From Anaerophaga thermohalophila DSM 12881 (GTDB lineage Bacteria; Bacteroidota; Bacteroidia; Bacteroidales; Marinilabiliaceae), in NCBI RefSeq assembly GCF_000191885.1, contig NZ_AEWI01000037.1:1-64000 (forward strand): a DNA stretch of 64,000 nt. Direction: 5' to 3'. Every line of letters starts with the position of its first letter. Within the stretch, counting starts at the first letter, position 1. The notes beneath the pieces were generated by a model. The model saw nothing but the letters and a program-made list of their open reading frames with translations. It did no database searches and had not been told where the DNA came from. This document shows, piece after piece, positions 9,023-18,273 of the stretch. The position numbers were made by a program, and so were the translations under genes.

Positions 9023-9913
9023 ATGACAAGCAGAGAGTTACGATCAAAAATAACCGGCAACTGGATGCTTTCGACCCTGGCACTCATCCTCCTTTTTCCA
9101 CTCCTGATTGGAGTGGCGCTGCTTATCAAATCCATTCCTCTGCTTAATGTCGACTCATTAACCAACCTTTTGTTTTCGGCTAACTGGGCACCCAGTAGCG
9201 GAAAGTTTGGTTTCTGGCCATTTATTTTCAGCTCATTATATGTAACGGTTTTGTCATTTATTTTCTCGGCCCCTTTATGCTTACTGGCAGCCATTTATCT
9301 CACCGAATTTGCATCCGAACGACTTATCAGGATAATGCATCCGGTCATTGACATACTGGCAGGCATTCCTTCAGTGATTTACGGCATGTGGGGAATTCTG
9401 GTCATTGTCCCTCTCGTGGGAGACTATCTGGCCCCTATGTTTGGGAAAAACTCGTCAGGGTATTCCATTCTGGCGGGAGGAATTGTTTTAGCCATCATGT
9501 GCATTCCATATATGCTGAATATGCTGATAGAAACCTTCAAGTCGGTTCCGTACGGCCTCAAAGAGGCCGGTTTTTCACTGGGAGCTACACACTGGGAAAC
9601 CATAAAGCACATTGTTATCAGGAAAAGCAGGCCGGGCATCATCTCAGCTTTCGGACTGGGTATGGCTAAAGCTTTCGGGGAAACACTTGCAGTGATGATG
9701 GTGGTAGGAAATATTGCCCGTATTACCGCTAATCCATTCGAGGCGGGATATCCGCTTCCGGCCCTGATAGCCAATAATTACGGTGAAATGCTTTCCATTC
9801 CGCTATACGACTCGGCCCTTATGTTCGCTGCACTGGTTCTTTTTGTTGTGGTGTTATTGATCAACATTGTCTTCCGGTACCTTATTATAGCCAGCAATCC
9901 GGAAAAAGGATAA
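9023..9913 (+). CDS. pstC: Phosphate ABC transporter permease PstC
   Basis: Inner-membrane permease of 296 residues with six predicted helices. The cytoplasmic loop that contacts the ATPase reads EAGFSLGATHWETIKHIVI (about 179-197), the EAA-type loop of phosphate permeases, followed by GMAKAFGETLAVMMVVGN. It pairs with PstA encoded 22 bp downstream to form the channel of the PstSCAB importer. Confidence 0.93.
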   Translation: MTSRELRSKITGNWMLSTLALILLFPLLIGVALLIKSIPLLNVDSLTNLLFSANWAPSSGKFGFWPFIFSSLYVTVLSFIFSAPLCLLAAIYLTEFASERLIRIMHPVIDILAGIPSVIYGMWGILVIVPLVGDYLAPMFGKNSSGYSILAGGIVLAIMCIPYMLNMLIETFKSVPYGLKEAGFSLGATHWETIKHIVIRKSRPGIISAFGLGMAKAFGETLAVMMVVGNIARITANPFEAGYPLPALIANNYGEMLSIPLYDSALMFAALVLFVVVLLINIVFRYLIIASNPEKG

Positions 9914-9935
9914 AACCAGTCAAAAAAATCCTGTC

Positions 9936-10790
9936 ATGCAGAAAAGAAAAAATGTAGAAGAAAGAGTATTCAAAATACTGACCGGAGTGGCTTGCTACTC
10001 TCTGATAGGCATACTCGGCTACATCATTTTCATCATCTTCAACAAAGGGTTCGGCTCTCTTACCCTGGAGATGATAACGCAATTACCCTCAGGAGGCTAT
10101 TACTACGGCGGCGAAGGAGGTGTGTTAAATGCCATTGTCGGTTCGCTTTATATTGCAGGAGGGGCCACAGTGATAGCCATTATTCTTGGCGTTCCTGCAG
10201 CCCTTTATATCAATTCACACCTCATCCGTTACAAACGGACTCAAAATACCGTCAGATACATTCTGGATTCCCTGTGGGGAGTCCCCTCTATCGTTTACGG
10301 TGCTTTTGGCTTCACGTTAATGATCTGGCTTGGAATGAGTGCTTCATTACTTGCCGGAATCATAACCGTGGCCCTTTTGATTACCCCGATTGTAATCCGG
10401 TCTTTCGACGAGGTCCTCAGCACAATCCCTATAGGTCTGCAGGAAGCCGCCCTTTCGTTGGGTTCCACCAAGTCACAAACGGCTTTTAAAGTACTCCTGA
10501 AGCAGGGATTTTCAGGATTAGTTACAGCCATTCTTCTGGCGTTCGGAAGAGGCATTGGGGATGCAGCATCGGTTCTATTTACAGCAGGATATACCGATTT
10601 GATACCCACCAACCTGGATGAACCGGCAGCTACCCTGCCATTATCCATTTTTTTCCAGCTTAGCTCCCCCATTCCGGCGGTACGGGAACGCGCTTATGCC
10701 GCAGCAGCTATCCTTACCATAATCATTTTAATTATCAGTCTGTCTGCCCGGTATTTTGCCAAACAATATTCAAAAGAAAACTTAAAATAA
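9936..10790 (+). CDS. pstA: Phosphate ABC transporter permease PstA
   Basis: Second membrane subunit of the Pst importer, 284 residues with six predicted helices. The EAA loop is QEAALSLGSTKSQTAFKVLL (about 169-188), followed by the family-typical AFGRGIGDAASVLFTAGY. PstB follows after 7 bp. Length and motif order match PstA rather than a duplicate PstC. Confidence 0.93.
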   Translation: MQKRKNVEERVFKILTGVACYSLIGILGYIIFIIFNKGFGSLTLEMITQLPSGGYYYGGEGGVLNAIVGSLYIAGGATVIAIILGVPAALYINSHLIRYKRTQNTVRYILDSLWGVPSIVYGAFGFTLMIWLGMSASLLAGIITVALLITPIVIRSFDEVLSTIPIGLQEAALSLGSTKSQTAFKVLLKQGFSGLVTAILLAFGRGIGDAASVLFTAGYTDLIPTNLDEPAATLPLSIFFQLSSPIPAVRERAYAAAAILTIIILIISLSARYFAKQYSKENLK

Positions 10791-10797
10791 AGGGAAA

Positions 10798-11616
10798 ATG
10801 CACACACTTATAAAAGAAAATCCCGACACATTTATGGAATCAAATGCTGTCCGAAAAACAGAAACCGAATCAGCCATTTCCATAAAAAACCTGAATGTAT
10901 ACGCGGGAAATCACCATATCCTGAACAACATCAATCTTGAAATTCCCAAAAACAAAGTTACTGTTTTATTGGGGCCGTCGGGTTGCGGAAAAACCACCTT
11001 GCTCAAATCACTGAACAAGCTAACCGATCTTTACAGAGAATTGAAGGTGTCGGGAAGTGTTTTTATCGGACAGGACGATATTCTTAATTCCAATCACAAC
11101 GTGCCGGCAATTAGACAAAAAATGGGACTGCTCTCTCAAAAACCCTATCCCCTGCCTGTTTCCATTTTTAAAAATGTTGCTTACGGTATAAAACTGAAAG
11201 GCGTGAAAGATAAAAAACTCATCGCATGGAATGTTGAGCAAAAGTTGAAAGAAGTGGGCTTATGGAACGAAGTAAAAGACCGCCTTCATTCATCTGCCGA
11301 CAGTTTATCCATCGGTCAGCAACAACGCCTTTGCCTGGCCCGGGGACTTGCCGTTAAGCCACAAATTATCCTGGCTGATGAACCTACTTCTGCTTTAGAC
11401 CCTGTGTCGAGCAAAATTATTGAAGACCGCTTCAGGGAACTGAAAAAGCATTATACCATTGTGATTGTTACTCATATTCTCCGGCAAGCTCAGCGCCTGG
11501 CCGACAATGTGGTTTTTATGCACTATGGAAAAATTATTGAACAGGGAGCACCGGAAACCGTAATAAAAAATCCGCAAAGTCCTCAATTGAAAGAATATCT
11601 TGTGGATGGATTTTGA
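10798..11616 (+). CDS. pstB: Phosphate ABC transporter ATPase PstB
   Basis: Energising subunit of the importer, 272 residues. Walker A is GPSGCGKTT, the Q-loop is LLSQKPYPLP, Walker B is IILADEPTSALDP, and the switch His is in IVTHILRQA. The ABC signature reads LSIGQQQRL, with Ile in place of the first Gly of LSGGQ. The first ~28 residues before SISIKNLNVY are not conserved, so the Met at residue 13 is another possible start. Last gene of pstSCAB, with no phoU after it. A weak hairpin (ATTTTGG/CCAAAAT, 11618-11639) follows the stop but lacks a T run. Confidence 0.92.
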   Translation: MHTLIKENPDTFMESNAVRKTETESAISIKNLNVYAGNHHILNNINLEIPKNKVTVLLGPSGCGKTTLLKSLNKLTDLYRELKVSGSVFIGQDDILNSNHNVPAIRQKMGLLSQKPYPLPVSIFKNVAYGIKLKGVKDKKLIAWNVEQKLKEVGLWNEVKDRLHSSADSLSIGQQQRLCLARGLAVKPQIILADEPTSALDPVSSKIIEDRFRELKKHYTIVIVTHILRQAQRLADNVVFMHYGKIIEQGAPETVIKNPQSPQLKEYLVDGF

Positions 11617-11754
11617 CATTTTGGGACAACCGCCAAAATCCTAAGAAACTCAAATATTAATCCTCACCACACTGACCAGGGAAAGCGGTGTTCGTTATCG
11701 CTCGTCGGCAAGTTTAATGCCAGCCCGTGCGGTCTTTTTAACACTCCTGTTTTA

Positions 11755-12786
11755 TTAATATTTCCACCTATTGGCCAACGCTACAAGCGACAGCATCACC
11801 GGAACTTCAACCAGTACCCCCACCACGGTTACAAGTGCCGCAGGCGATTGCAGGCCAAACAATGAAATAGCCACTGCCACAGCCAATTCAAAAAAATTGC
11901 TGGCCCCGATCATGGCAGCCGGGGAACATATCGAATGTGGCAACTTCAACTTTTTCCCGGCAAACCAGGTGATGAAAAAGATGAAATAAGTCTGAATAAT
12001 AAGCGGAACAGCTGCCAATAAAATAATAAGCGGATTATTCACAATATTTTGTCCCTGAAAAGCAAAAAGCAAAACCAGCGTTACCAGAAGCGCAATAATG
12101 CTAACAGGCTTGAGTTTTGGCAAAAAAACATTCTTAAACCATTCTTCACCACGTCGTTTTAACAGAATTTTTTGGGTGATTACACCAGCCACAAGAGGAA
12201 TAACGACAAATGTTACAATGCTTGCAATTAGCGTGTTGTAAGGGATGGAAATATTGGTAATTCCCAGCAGCAGCCCAACAATGGGCACAAAAGCCACCAA
12301 AATAATCAGATCGTTTATGGAAACCTGTACCAACGTATAGTTGGGATCGCCGTTGGTCAGATACGACCACACAAATACCATGGCCGTACAAGGGGCAGCT
12401 CCCAGAATAATGGCGCCGGCAATGTATTCCCCGGCCATCCCGGGATCAATCCACGCCTGGTAAAGTTGTGAAAAAAATAACCAGGCAAAAAAGGCCATGG
12501 TAAAAGGTTTTATAAGCCAGTTGACAATCAATGTTAATATCACGCCTTTGGGGCGTTTCCCGATTTTTTTGATACTCGAGAAATCGACCTGCAACATCAT
12601 AGGGTAGATCATCAACCAGATGAGAATGGCAACCGGAATGTTGACTTTGGCTATTTCCAGACTGCTGATAACTTCAATGGAATCGCCGGCCAGATGACCG
12701 ATGCCGATTCCTCCGAGAATGCCAAGGGCTACCCAGAGGGTGAGGTATTTTTCGAAGAAACCTATCTTTCTTTTTTCCGTGTTCAT
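11755..12786 (-). CDS. acr3: Arsenite efflux permease, ACR3 family
   Basis: As(III)/H+ antiporter of the inner membrane, 343 residues with about ten hydrophobic helices. The conserved cysteine sits in helix 4 ([12 protein letters not shown]), and the family-typical opening is present ([20 protein letters not shown]). Last gene of the minus-strand arsenic cluster, separated from arsM by about 350 bp that contains a MITE. This is the export step for arsenite produced by ArsC. Confidence 0.93.
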   Translation of the reverse strand: MNTEKRKIGFFEKYLTLWVALGILGGIGIGHLAGDSIEVISSLEIAKVNIPVAILIWLMIYPMMLQVDFSSIKKIGKRPKGVILTLIVNWLIKPFTMAFFAWLFFSQLYQAWIDPGMAGEYIAGAIILGAAPCTAMVFVWSYLTNGDPNYTLVQVSINDLIILVAFVPIVGLLLGITNISIPYNTLIASIVTFVVIPLVAGVITQKILLKRRGEEWFKNVFLPKLKPVSIIALLVTLVLLFAFQGQNIVNNPLIILLAAVPLIIQTYFIFFITWFAGKKLKLPHSICSPAAMIGASNFFELAVAVAISLFGLQSPAALVTVVGVLVEVPVMLSLVALANRWKY

Positions 12787-12914
12787 AAAATGATATTTAA
12801 ACGCAAAGACGCTAAGCAGAGTTAATTTGATATTTATTAATATATAGATTGTCAGATTTTTAGATATAAGATATAAGATGATTCATGTTTTATTGAAAAT
12901 ATGCATTTCCCAAA

Positions 12915-13056
12915 GAGTGTAGTATAAAAAGCCTTCAAACTTCTGATTTTTACCATTTTTACCCCTGACCCCTAAAGTGGAACTGCTAAAAATCAGCAGT
13001 TTGAAAAAGTCACCTTTAGGGGATTTAGGGGTCAAAAGGCTTTTTAGACTGCACTC
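12915..13056 (+). mobile_element. 142-bp MITE, subfamily B, copy B1
   Basis: Termini GAGTGTAGTATAAAAAGC and (reverse complement of the right end) GAGTGCAGTCTAAAAAGC are nearly the same as in subfamily A. The core is unrelated: it contains CTGATTTTTA/TAAAAATCAG arms and nested CCCCTAAA/TTTAGGGG motifs. The flanks CCCAAA and ATCAAA share 4 of 6 bases. It fills most of the gap between arsM and acr3, and no gene is present in 12787-13138. Confidence 0.85.
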
Positions 13057-13138
13057 ATCAAAACAACCTGTTACATATAACCAGTTGAATTTAAAGTGTT
13101 TGTAAAACTATAACGGACTATTTTGGTAATATTAATAA

Positions 13139-13939
13139 CTATCCCATCTTCTCAGCAAATAACGTAATGCTGAAAATTCCGTTTCCCGATTGCTTAAACT
13201 CTTCCAGCTCCTCAGGACTGATATGATTCAACAGTGTTTCATCCGACAGGACGATTTCTTTTTCCTTCTGAACTGCTATATTAGAAAAACCTTGCTGTTC
13301 AACAATGGAAATGTATTCATTCTTGTCGATAGCTCCTGAGACACAGCCGGCATACATCTCAGCATCTTTCTTCAGTCCTTCGGGCAGGTTCCCAACAATC
13401 ACCACATCAGAAATTGAAAAATGACCACCAGGTTTCAGCACCCTGAAAATCTCCGAAAAGGCCTTTTGCTTGTCAGGTACCAGGTTTAACACACAGTTGC
13501 TGATGACCACATCAAATGATGCATCAGGCAGTGGCATCTCTTCAATATCACCTTGTATAAATTCTATGTTCTTAAAACCTGTCTTCTCCAGATTCTTGTT
13601 GGCCTTTTTGATCATCGCTTCGGTAAAGTCCAGGCCTGTCACTTTTCCTGCATCACCGGTTTGAGTTCTGGCTACAAAGCAGTCATTACCGGCACCACTT
13701 CCCAGGTCTAACACATGGTCGCCTTCTTTTATTCCTGCAAACTCTGTGGGCAGTCCACAGCCCAAACCAAGGTCAGCGTCTTTGTTGTAACCTTGCTGCC
13801 CGGAGTAATCGTCACTGAAAATGCTATAATCCACCGAAGAGCAACAGGTGTCACCCCCACAGCATGACTTCTGTCCTTTAGCTATCTGCCCGTATTTGTC
13901 CTGAACAATCAGTTTTAAATCTTGTGGTTTTGGTTTCAT
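13139..13939 (-). CDS. arsM: Arsenite S-adenosylmethionine methyltransferase
   Basis: Methylates As(III) using SAM, 266 residues. The SAM-binding motif I is VLDLGSGAGNDCFVA (about 77-91), followed by LDFTEAMIKKAN and the post-motif FDVVISNCVLNLVPDK. The arsenite-binding cysteines of ArsM are represented by Cys61 (LGLGCGLP), the Cys in SNCVLN and the Cys in MYAGCVSG. An additional Cys-rich N-terminal stretch (SCCGGDTCC, 25-33) is present. The product, methylarsenite, fits export by the ArsP-type permease of the same cluster. Its ATG lies at the edge of a repeat-C remnant. Confidence 0.93.
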   Translation of the reverse strand: MKPKPQDLKLIVQDKYGQIAKGQKSCCGGDTCCSSVDYSIFSDDYSGQQGYNKDADLGLGCGLPTEFAGIKEGDHVLDLGSGAGNDCFVARTQTGDAGKVTGLDFTEAMIKKANKNLEKTGFKNIEFIQGDIEEMPLPDASFDVVISNCVLNLVPDKQKAFSEIFRVLKPGGHFSISDVVIVGNLPEGLKKDAEMYAGCVSGAIDKNEYISIVEQQGFSNIAVQKEKEIVLSDETLLNHISPEELEEFKQSGNGIFSITLFAEKMG

Positions 13940-13942
13940 TGG

Positions 13943-14151
13943 TATATAATTTATTTAAGTTATTGGTGGAATAGAACTCATCCTGCTGGTGCGGATTTTT
14001 AATCCGCACCTCCTTAATAGTGGATTTCTAATCCACCGTTAACTTCCGATTATTTTAATCCGTATAAAATTTATTTATTAAGGTCGAATAGAACTCGCAT
14101 GCAAGGACTTATACATATTCTGTAGTGACACTTTTGTCATGTTCATTTCAT
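13943..14151. repeat. Repeat C remnant plus full copy C4, with two small hairpins between
   Basis: A fragment of repeat C (TATAATTTATTTAAGTTATTGG) directly adjoins the arsM start codon. A fuller copy follows at 14058-14151 (CCGTATAAAATTTATTT to GTTCATTTCAT). Between them lie perfect hairpins GGTGCGGATT/AATCCGCACC (13988-14010) and GTGGATT/AATCCAC (14020-14036), which share a GGATT..AATCC centre. No gene is present in 13940-14422. Confidence 0.6.
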
Positions 14152-14226
14152 CTTAAATCTAAAAATCTGATAATCTATTAAGACAAACTTTGTCATGCGT
14201 TTCATAAAATTAATTTTAAAATAAAT

Positions 14227-14367
14227 GAGTGCGGTATAAAAAGCATATTTTTGTCAAAATCAAGGCGTTTTAAATTTTTGTACCGGAGTTAACTCGTTGT
14301 TAATGAGGATGCAAAAATTTAAAACAACAACGAGTTTGGCAACAAAGATGCTTTTTAGACCGGGCTC
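14227..14367 (+). mobile_element. 141-bp MITE, subfamily A, copy A3
   Basis: Full-length subfamily A element with termini GAGTGCGGTATAAAAAGC and (reverse complement of the right end) GAGCCCGGTCTAAAAAGC. The flanks ATAAAT (14221-14226) and ATAATT (14368-14373) match at 5 of 6 bases. It lies between arsC and arsM. Confidence 0.85.
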
Positions 14368-14422
14368 ATAATTCGATTTGAAAATACCTCAAACTACCGC
14401 TTAAGTCCTGATAATGTTCAAA

Positions 14423-14848
14423 TTATAATTCGGGTTCAATTTCTTCTTTGTAAAATTTAGAAAAAGCATCTTTTATCTCGTCACGTACACGTATGTATTC
14501 GCTCCATATAAACTCATCACTGCCGGTGGCATCTGAAGGGTCATCAAATCCCATGTGTAAACGATGCTTTACTTTGCCCATAAATACAGGGCAGTTTTCG
14601 TTAGCCCCACCACAAACGGTGATAACGTAATCCCACTCATCGCCCAGATATTGATCCACCGGATCAGAAGTATGGTGACTGATATCAATCCCGATCTCTT
14701 TCATGGCTTTTACAGCATGGGGGTTGAGTTTCCCTGATGCTTCGGTTCCGGCCGAACGCACATAAAGATCTTTGTTGAACGATTGCATGAAACCATGCGC
14801 CATTTGGCTGCGACAACTGTTGCCGGTGCATAAAATGAGTATTTTCAT
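14423..14848 (-). CDS. arsC: Arsenate reductase, thioredoxin-coupled type
   Basis: Reduces arsenate to arsenite, 141 residues with the low-molecular-weight phosphatase fold. The anion-binding P-loop is CTGNSCRS with nucleophile Cys7. The redox cysteines Cys79 and Cys86 are in VCGGANENC, the pattern of the S. aureus pI258-like ArsC that uses thioredoxin. Arsenite made here would be handled by Acr3 and ArsM. It lies between arsM and the ArsP-type permease. Confidence 0.93.
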   Translation of the reverse strand: MKILILCTGNSCRSQMAHGFMQSFNKDLYVRSAGTEASGKLNPHAVKAMKEIGIDISHHTSDPVDQYLGDEWDYVITVCGGANENCPVFMGKVKHRLHMGFDDPSDATGSDEFIWSEYIRVRDEIKDAFSKFYKEEIEPEL

Positions 14849-15055
14849 GGCATTGGTTTTCAGTAGTTAGTTTTTAGTTTTTAGTTTTTAGTAATTTGCT
14901 TTTAGATGATCAGTTAAATTCAGGTTCATTATATGATTCAATATTCTGCTAAAATTTTACAATATCTGGTAATTATATATAGTCAACGACATAATAAAAA
15001 CAAATTCTCATATTAAAAACATTGCGTCTGTTTTTATGCCTTTTTAACCATCTAT

Positions 15056-15196
15056 GATTGCAGTATAAAAGCCTTCAAACTGCTGATTTTTACCATTTTT
15101 ACCTCTGACCCCTAAAAGAGAACTGCTAAAAATCAGCAGTTTGAAAAAGTCCCCTTTAGGGGATTTAGGGGTCAAAAGGCTTTTTAGACTGCACTC
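15056..15196 (+). mobile_element. 141-bp MITE, subfamily B, copy B2
   Basis: Subfamily B element with termini GATTGCAGTATAAAAGCC and (reverse complement of the right end) GAGTGCAGTCTAAAAAGC. It has a perfect 6-bp target duplication, ATCTAT, at 15050-15055 and 15197-15202. It lies between the permease gene and arsC. The rest of 14849-15222 holds no gene, only a TAGTTTTTAGTTTTTAG run just upstream of arsC. Confidence 0.9.
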
Positions 15197-15222
15197 ATCT
15201 ATTGCTCTAACAGACTTTTGTT

Positions 15223-16542
15223 CTAATAGAAACTACCGAAAATAAGTCCTGAAGCAGTAGCCATTACCACAACCAGTGAGATATATACCAAAGTTTTTTG
15301 CGTTCCCATCACTCCGCGAATAACCAGCATATTTGGCAATGACAAAGACGGGCCGGCCAACAGCAATGCCAATGCCGGACCTTTTCCCATTCCGGCAGCC
15401 ATCAGTCCCTGAAGAATGGGAACTTCAGTCAGGGTGGCAAAATACATGAATGCGCCTACAATTGAAGCAAAAAAGTTAGAAAATACAGAATTACCGCCAA
15501 CGAGCGACGTAATCAGGTTTTCGGGAATAATCCCGGCCATTGCAGTGTCGCCATGTGTAGAGCCAAGTAAAAATCCGGCCGCCATAACCCCAATTGCCAA
15601 AAGCGGCATAATTTGTTTGGTAAAATCCCAGGCCGACAATGTCCACTCCCGGTTTTCATCATGTTTTTTATCAGTAAGGGTAATAATACTCAAAGCTGCG
15701 ATACCAACAACCATTGGCACAAGCGGAGAAGCTGCGAAAAATGCTGACGCTGCGGTAACAATTGCCCCAAGAACCACATACTGCCATTTCAGTTTTAAAA
15801 TAAAAATGAGTGAGAAAACCAATAAGACAGAAAACAAAGAAGTAAGGTACCACTTATTGACCCACAACCAGTAAAATCCGCCACTGGTCACGTCGTCACC
15901 CGGTTTTCCCCAATTGGCAAAAACCAATATCAGCACCAGAGTAAAAAAGTGAATAGCGGTTTGCCACATGGGTCGCGCTTCAGGCACATCCGGAAAGTTC
16001 AACTGCTCTTCGCGTTTGGCTTTTTCCTCTTTACGATAAATGAGCGACATAGCTGAACCAATAACCACTGCAAAAACAACAGCTCCAATGATTCGGGCAA
16101 TGCCCATCTCAATCCCTAAAATTCGGGCGGTAAGAATAATGGCCAGAATATTTATGGCAGGACCGCTGTACAAAAAAGCAATGGCAGGCCCCAGACCAGC
16201 ACCCCGCCTATGGATACTGGAAAAAAGCGGCAGAATGGTGCAACTGCAAACCGCCAGAATGGTTCCGGAAACGGATGCCACCGAGTAGGCCACCCACTTT
16301 TTTGCCCTGGCACCAAAATACTTCATCACCGCACCCTGACTGACGAATACGGCTATAACTCCGGCAATAAAAAAGGCAGGCAACAAACATAGAATAACAT
16401 GCTCCCGTGCATACCACCTGGTCAGATCGAAGGTGGCCATAATGGCTTCCTGAAAACGCGCACTTTCCAATGGCATGAAAAAGGCAAAAAGGAATATTGC
16501 GATTATCCAGCCTAATATTTTTAATTCTTTTTTTAGTTCCAT
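15223..16542 (-). CDS. Permease of the ArsP/DUF318 family
   Basis: Inner-membrane permease (PF03773), 439 residues from the chosen ATG at 16542. The diagnostic segment is AVCSCTILPLFSSIHRRGAG followed by LGPAIAFLYSGPAINI. A second repeat of the fold carries LLLAGPSLSLPNMLVIRGVMG. ArsP proteins export trivalent organoarsenicals, which fits the neighbouring ArsM and ArsE/F/G-like genes. The open frame continues upstream to 16680, but those 46 residues (PKLRTQN repeats) are only the translation of a TTCTGAGTTTTGGG-type tandem repeat, so the start at MELKKELKILG is preferred. Confidence 0.82.
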   Translation of the reverse strand: MELKKELKILGWIIAIFLFAFFMPLESARFQEAIMATFDLTRWYAREHVILCLLPAFFIAGVIAVFVSQGAVMKYFGARAKKWVAYSVASVSGTILAVCSCTILPLFSSIHRRGAGLGPAIAFLYSGPAINILAIILTARILGIEMGIARIIGAVVFAVVIGSAMSLIYRKEEKAKREEQLNFPDVPEARPMWQTAIHFFTLVLILVFANWGKPGDDVTSGGFYWLWVNKWYLTSLFSVLLVFSLIFILKLKWQYVVLGAIVTAASAFFAASPLVPMVVGIAALSIITLTDKKHDENREWTLSAWDFTKQIMPLLAIGVMAAGFLLGSTHGDTAMAGIIPENLITSLVGGNSVFSNFFASIVGAFMYFATLTEVPILQGLMAAGMGKGPALALLLAGPSLSLPNMLVIRGVMGTQKTLVYISLVVVMATASGLIFGSFY

Positions 16543-16548
16543 TATTGT

Positions 16549-16650
16549 ATTGAGTTCTGGGTTCTGAGTTCTGAGTTTTGGGTTTTGGGTTCTGAGTTTT
16601 GGGTTTTGGGTTCTGGGTTTTGGGTTCTGAGTCTGGGTTTCCGGGTTCCG
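16549..16650. repeat. Imperfect tandem repeat, GGTTCTGAGTTTTGGG type
   Basis: Seven to ten imperfect units of about 7-14 bp built from GGTTCTGA and GTTTTGGG, immediately 5' of the permease start codon. The array is open in the permease frame and would add a repetitive N-terminus if an upstream start were used. Confidence 0.75.
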
Positions 16651-16713
16651 GGCTTTGTTAATTGGTTCCCTGTTTCTCATTGCTTGCTAAGAATATGTAA
16701 AATCTGTGGTGCC

Positions 16714-16752
16714 CCTCAACCTCAACCTCAACCTCAACCTCAACCTCAACCT
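16714..16752. repeat. CTCAAC hexamer microsatellite
   Basis: About six and a half perfect copies of CTCAAC, located between the arsG-like gene and the permease, close to a candidate ArsR operator. Confidence 0.9.
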
Positions 16753-16765
16753 ATAACTCCCAGTC

Positions 16766-16783
16766 ATTCGTAAAAATACGAAC
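16766..16783 (-). promoter_or_regulatory. Candidate ArsR operator 2, before the permease gene
   Basis: ATTCGTAAAAATACGAAC, an inverted repeat with TTCGT/ACGAA half-sites. It differs at 3 of 18 positions from the site at 18274-18291. On the minus strand it directly follows TTATATTG (16783-16790), a weak match to the Bacteroidetes -7 box. The location fits regulation of the permease gene, and no third copy was found in front of arsC, arsM or acr3. Confidence 0.5.
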
Positions 16784-16813
16784 AATATAAATTAAAAAAA
16801 GGGATGCCCCGTC

Positions 16814-17512
16814 TTACAGCAATAACAAAACCGTATAATAAACCCCCACACCGATAAACAAAACAGCGACTACCCCGCGAAACCAAAATTCAAAAGTCTT
16901 CAGTTTGTTGTATGCACTGCCTATCGATCCCACCGAAAATGCAATAAGCCAGGCAAAAATGATGACAGGAATACCGGTTCCGAGAGCAAAAATGATTGGT
17001 AAATAAAGTCCGCTCACACTTGAAACAGTCATGGGAATAAGCATACCAAAATAGAGTACGCCGCTGTAAGGACAAAATGCCAGTGCAAATACAATTCCCA
17101 GCAGCAAAACACCAAGGAAACCTTTTCCCGACTGATCCTGCATTTTATCAGAAATAGAACCAATACCGGGAATCTTAATATTAATAACACCGAGCATCAG
17201 AAGACCTATAATAATAAGCAACGGGCCAATTATTTTTTCGCCCCATTCCTGAATAAAACCGGCAACCTTAAACTGACTGGCTCCGAAAAAAAACAGCAAT
17301 CCGATTGCGGTATATGAAACACTTCGACCAAGTGTATAAATCAATCCATTAATAAAAACCTGCTTCTGGCTCTCCATATCTTTACTGATAAACCCGATGG
17401 CAGTAATGTTCGTAGCCAAAGGACAAGGGCTGATGGCAGTCATCAGCCCGAGCAAAAAGGCGGTCAGAAACGGAACCTCGGTATTTTCAAGCAGATTTTG
17501 TAAGAATTCCAT
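16814..17512 (-). CDS. arsG: ArsG-like membrane permease (CcdA/DsbD-type fold)
   Basis: Membrane protein of 232 residues with about six helices in the cytochrome-c-biogenesis (DsbD/CcdA) fold. Helix 1 carries the AISPCPLATN motif and helix 4 carries FCPYSG, the two cysteine-proline positions of the family. In the arsEFG system of Shewanella, ArsG is an efflux permease for trivalent aminobenzyl arsenicals made by the ArsE/ArsF nitroreductase. The same three-gene order occurs here, so the assignment rests on family plus synteny. An alternative is a generic thiol-electron carrier. Confidence 0.75.
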   Translation of the reverse strand: MEFLQNLLENTEVPFLTAFLLGLMTAISPCPLATNITAIGFISKDMESQKQVFINGLIYTLGRSVSYTAIGLLFFFGASQFKVAGFIQEWGEKIIGPLLIIIGLLMLGVINIKIPGIGSISDKMQDQSGKGFLGVLLLGIVFALAFCPYSGVLYFGMLIPMTVSSVSGLYLPIIFALGTGIPVIIFAWLIAFSVGSIGSAYNKLKTFEFWFRGVVAVLFIGVGVYYTVLLLL

Positions 17513-17524
17513 GAAAGAACTTTT

Positions 17525-17956
17525 TTACAACGATTCGATGGTTTCTTCGATTTTGCTTTTCAGTTTGTCCGGATTAGTCCGTGCATTCATAAAGGCATAA
17601 TTGGTGAGATTTTCCGCCTTATCACCTTTTATAATGAGCAAAGTCTGACCACTAACATTGTGTTTTTCTATCAACGGATGATTCTTTTTCTCTTCGAGGT
17701 TGATGGATTCAAAAGAAACGGCATCGCCATACTTTTCAGCCAGAGCTTCTTTTGTAACTTTTTCAACGGCCTGACAGGTGGCACATCGCCGTGTAGCATG
17801 GAAATAATAAACTTTAACGTCCGATGCTTTGGTTACTTCTTCTTGTTGACTTTGGCTGCTGTCGCTTTTTTGGGCAGATGAATTGCAGCATTGTGCTGTC
17901 ACCGAAACCACTGCAAGCAACATAAAAAAGGTAAGTGTACTTAGTGCTTTCTTCAT
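17525..17956 (-). CDS. arsF: ArsF-like thioredoxin-fold protein
   Basis: 143 residues with an N-terminal signal peptide ending near AQCCNSS and a Ser/Gln-rich linker (to about 45). A thioredoxin-like domain follows, with the active-site pair RRCATC (Cys58, Cys61). ArsF proteins act with ArsE to reduce nitro groups of aromatic arsenicals such as roxarsone. It lies 12 bp upstream of the arsG-like gene and about 50 bp after the arsE-like gene. A simpler periplasmic thiol-redox function remains possible. Confidence 0.72.
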   Translation of the reverse strand: MKKALSTLTFFMLLAVVSVTAQCCNSSAQKSDSSQSQQEEVTKASDVKVYYFHATRRCATCQAVEKVTKEALAEKYGDAVSFESINLEEKKNHPLIEKHNVSGQTLLIIKGDKAENLTNYAFMNARTNPDKLKSKIEETIESL

Positions 17957-18007
17957 AATCGTTGTTATTTAAAATTCAAGATTATGTTTTTCAATAACAT
18001 TATGTAC

Positions 18008-18238
18008 TCAGCTCAGCATCTTCTTCAACGCATCATAAGAAGGCACATTTCCTTTGACGACAATTCTGCCGTCTACAATCAGTGCCGGAGTCTTCGCAAC
18101 ATTATATTGCATAATTTCCATGATGTCCTCCACCTTTGAAATATTGGCATCAATTCCCAGTTCTTCTACCGCGTCACGGGTCAGTTTTTCAAGGGTTCTG
18201 CACTTTGGGCACCCTGTGCCCAATACTTTTATATCCAT
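18008..18238 (-). CDS. arsE: ArsE-like small thioredoxin/glutaredoxin-like protein
   Basis: 76-residue soluble protein with the active-site pair GTGCPKC (Cys10, Cys13) and the cis-proline segment VAKTPALIVDG, as in the MTH895/TM0996 redox family. It is the first gene after the putative ArsR-controlled promoter. Because arsF- and arsG-like genes follow on the same strand, it is read as the ArsE component. Homologues also occur outside arsenic loci as general thiol carriers, so the gene name is provisional. Confidence 0.7.
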   Translation of the reverse strand: MDIKVLGTGCPKCRTLEKLTRDAVEELGIDANISKVEDIMEIMQYNVAKTPALIVDGRIVVKGNVPSYDALKKMLS

Positions 18239-18273
18239 AGTTTTTTGTTTTACATAAACGCTAATAGTTCGTA

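Noticed and set aside
16543-16680. 46-residue N-terminal extension of the permease
   Set aside because: The residues are only the translation of the GGTTCTGA/TTTTGGG tandem repeat, and a normal family N-terminus starts at 16542.
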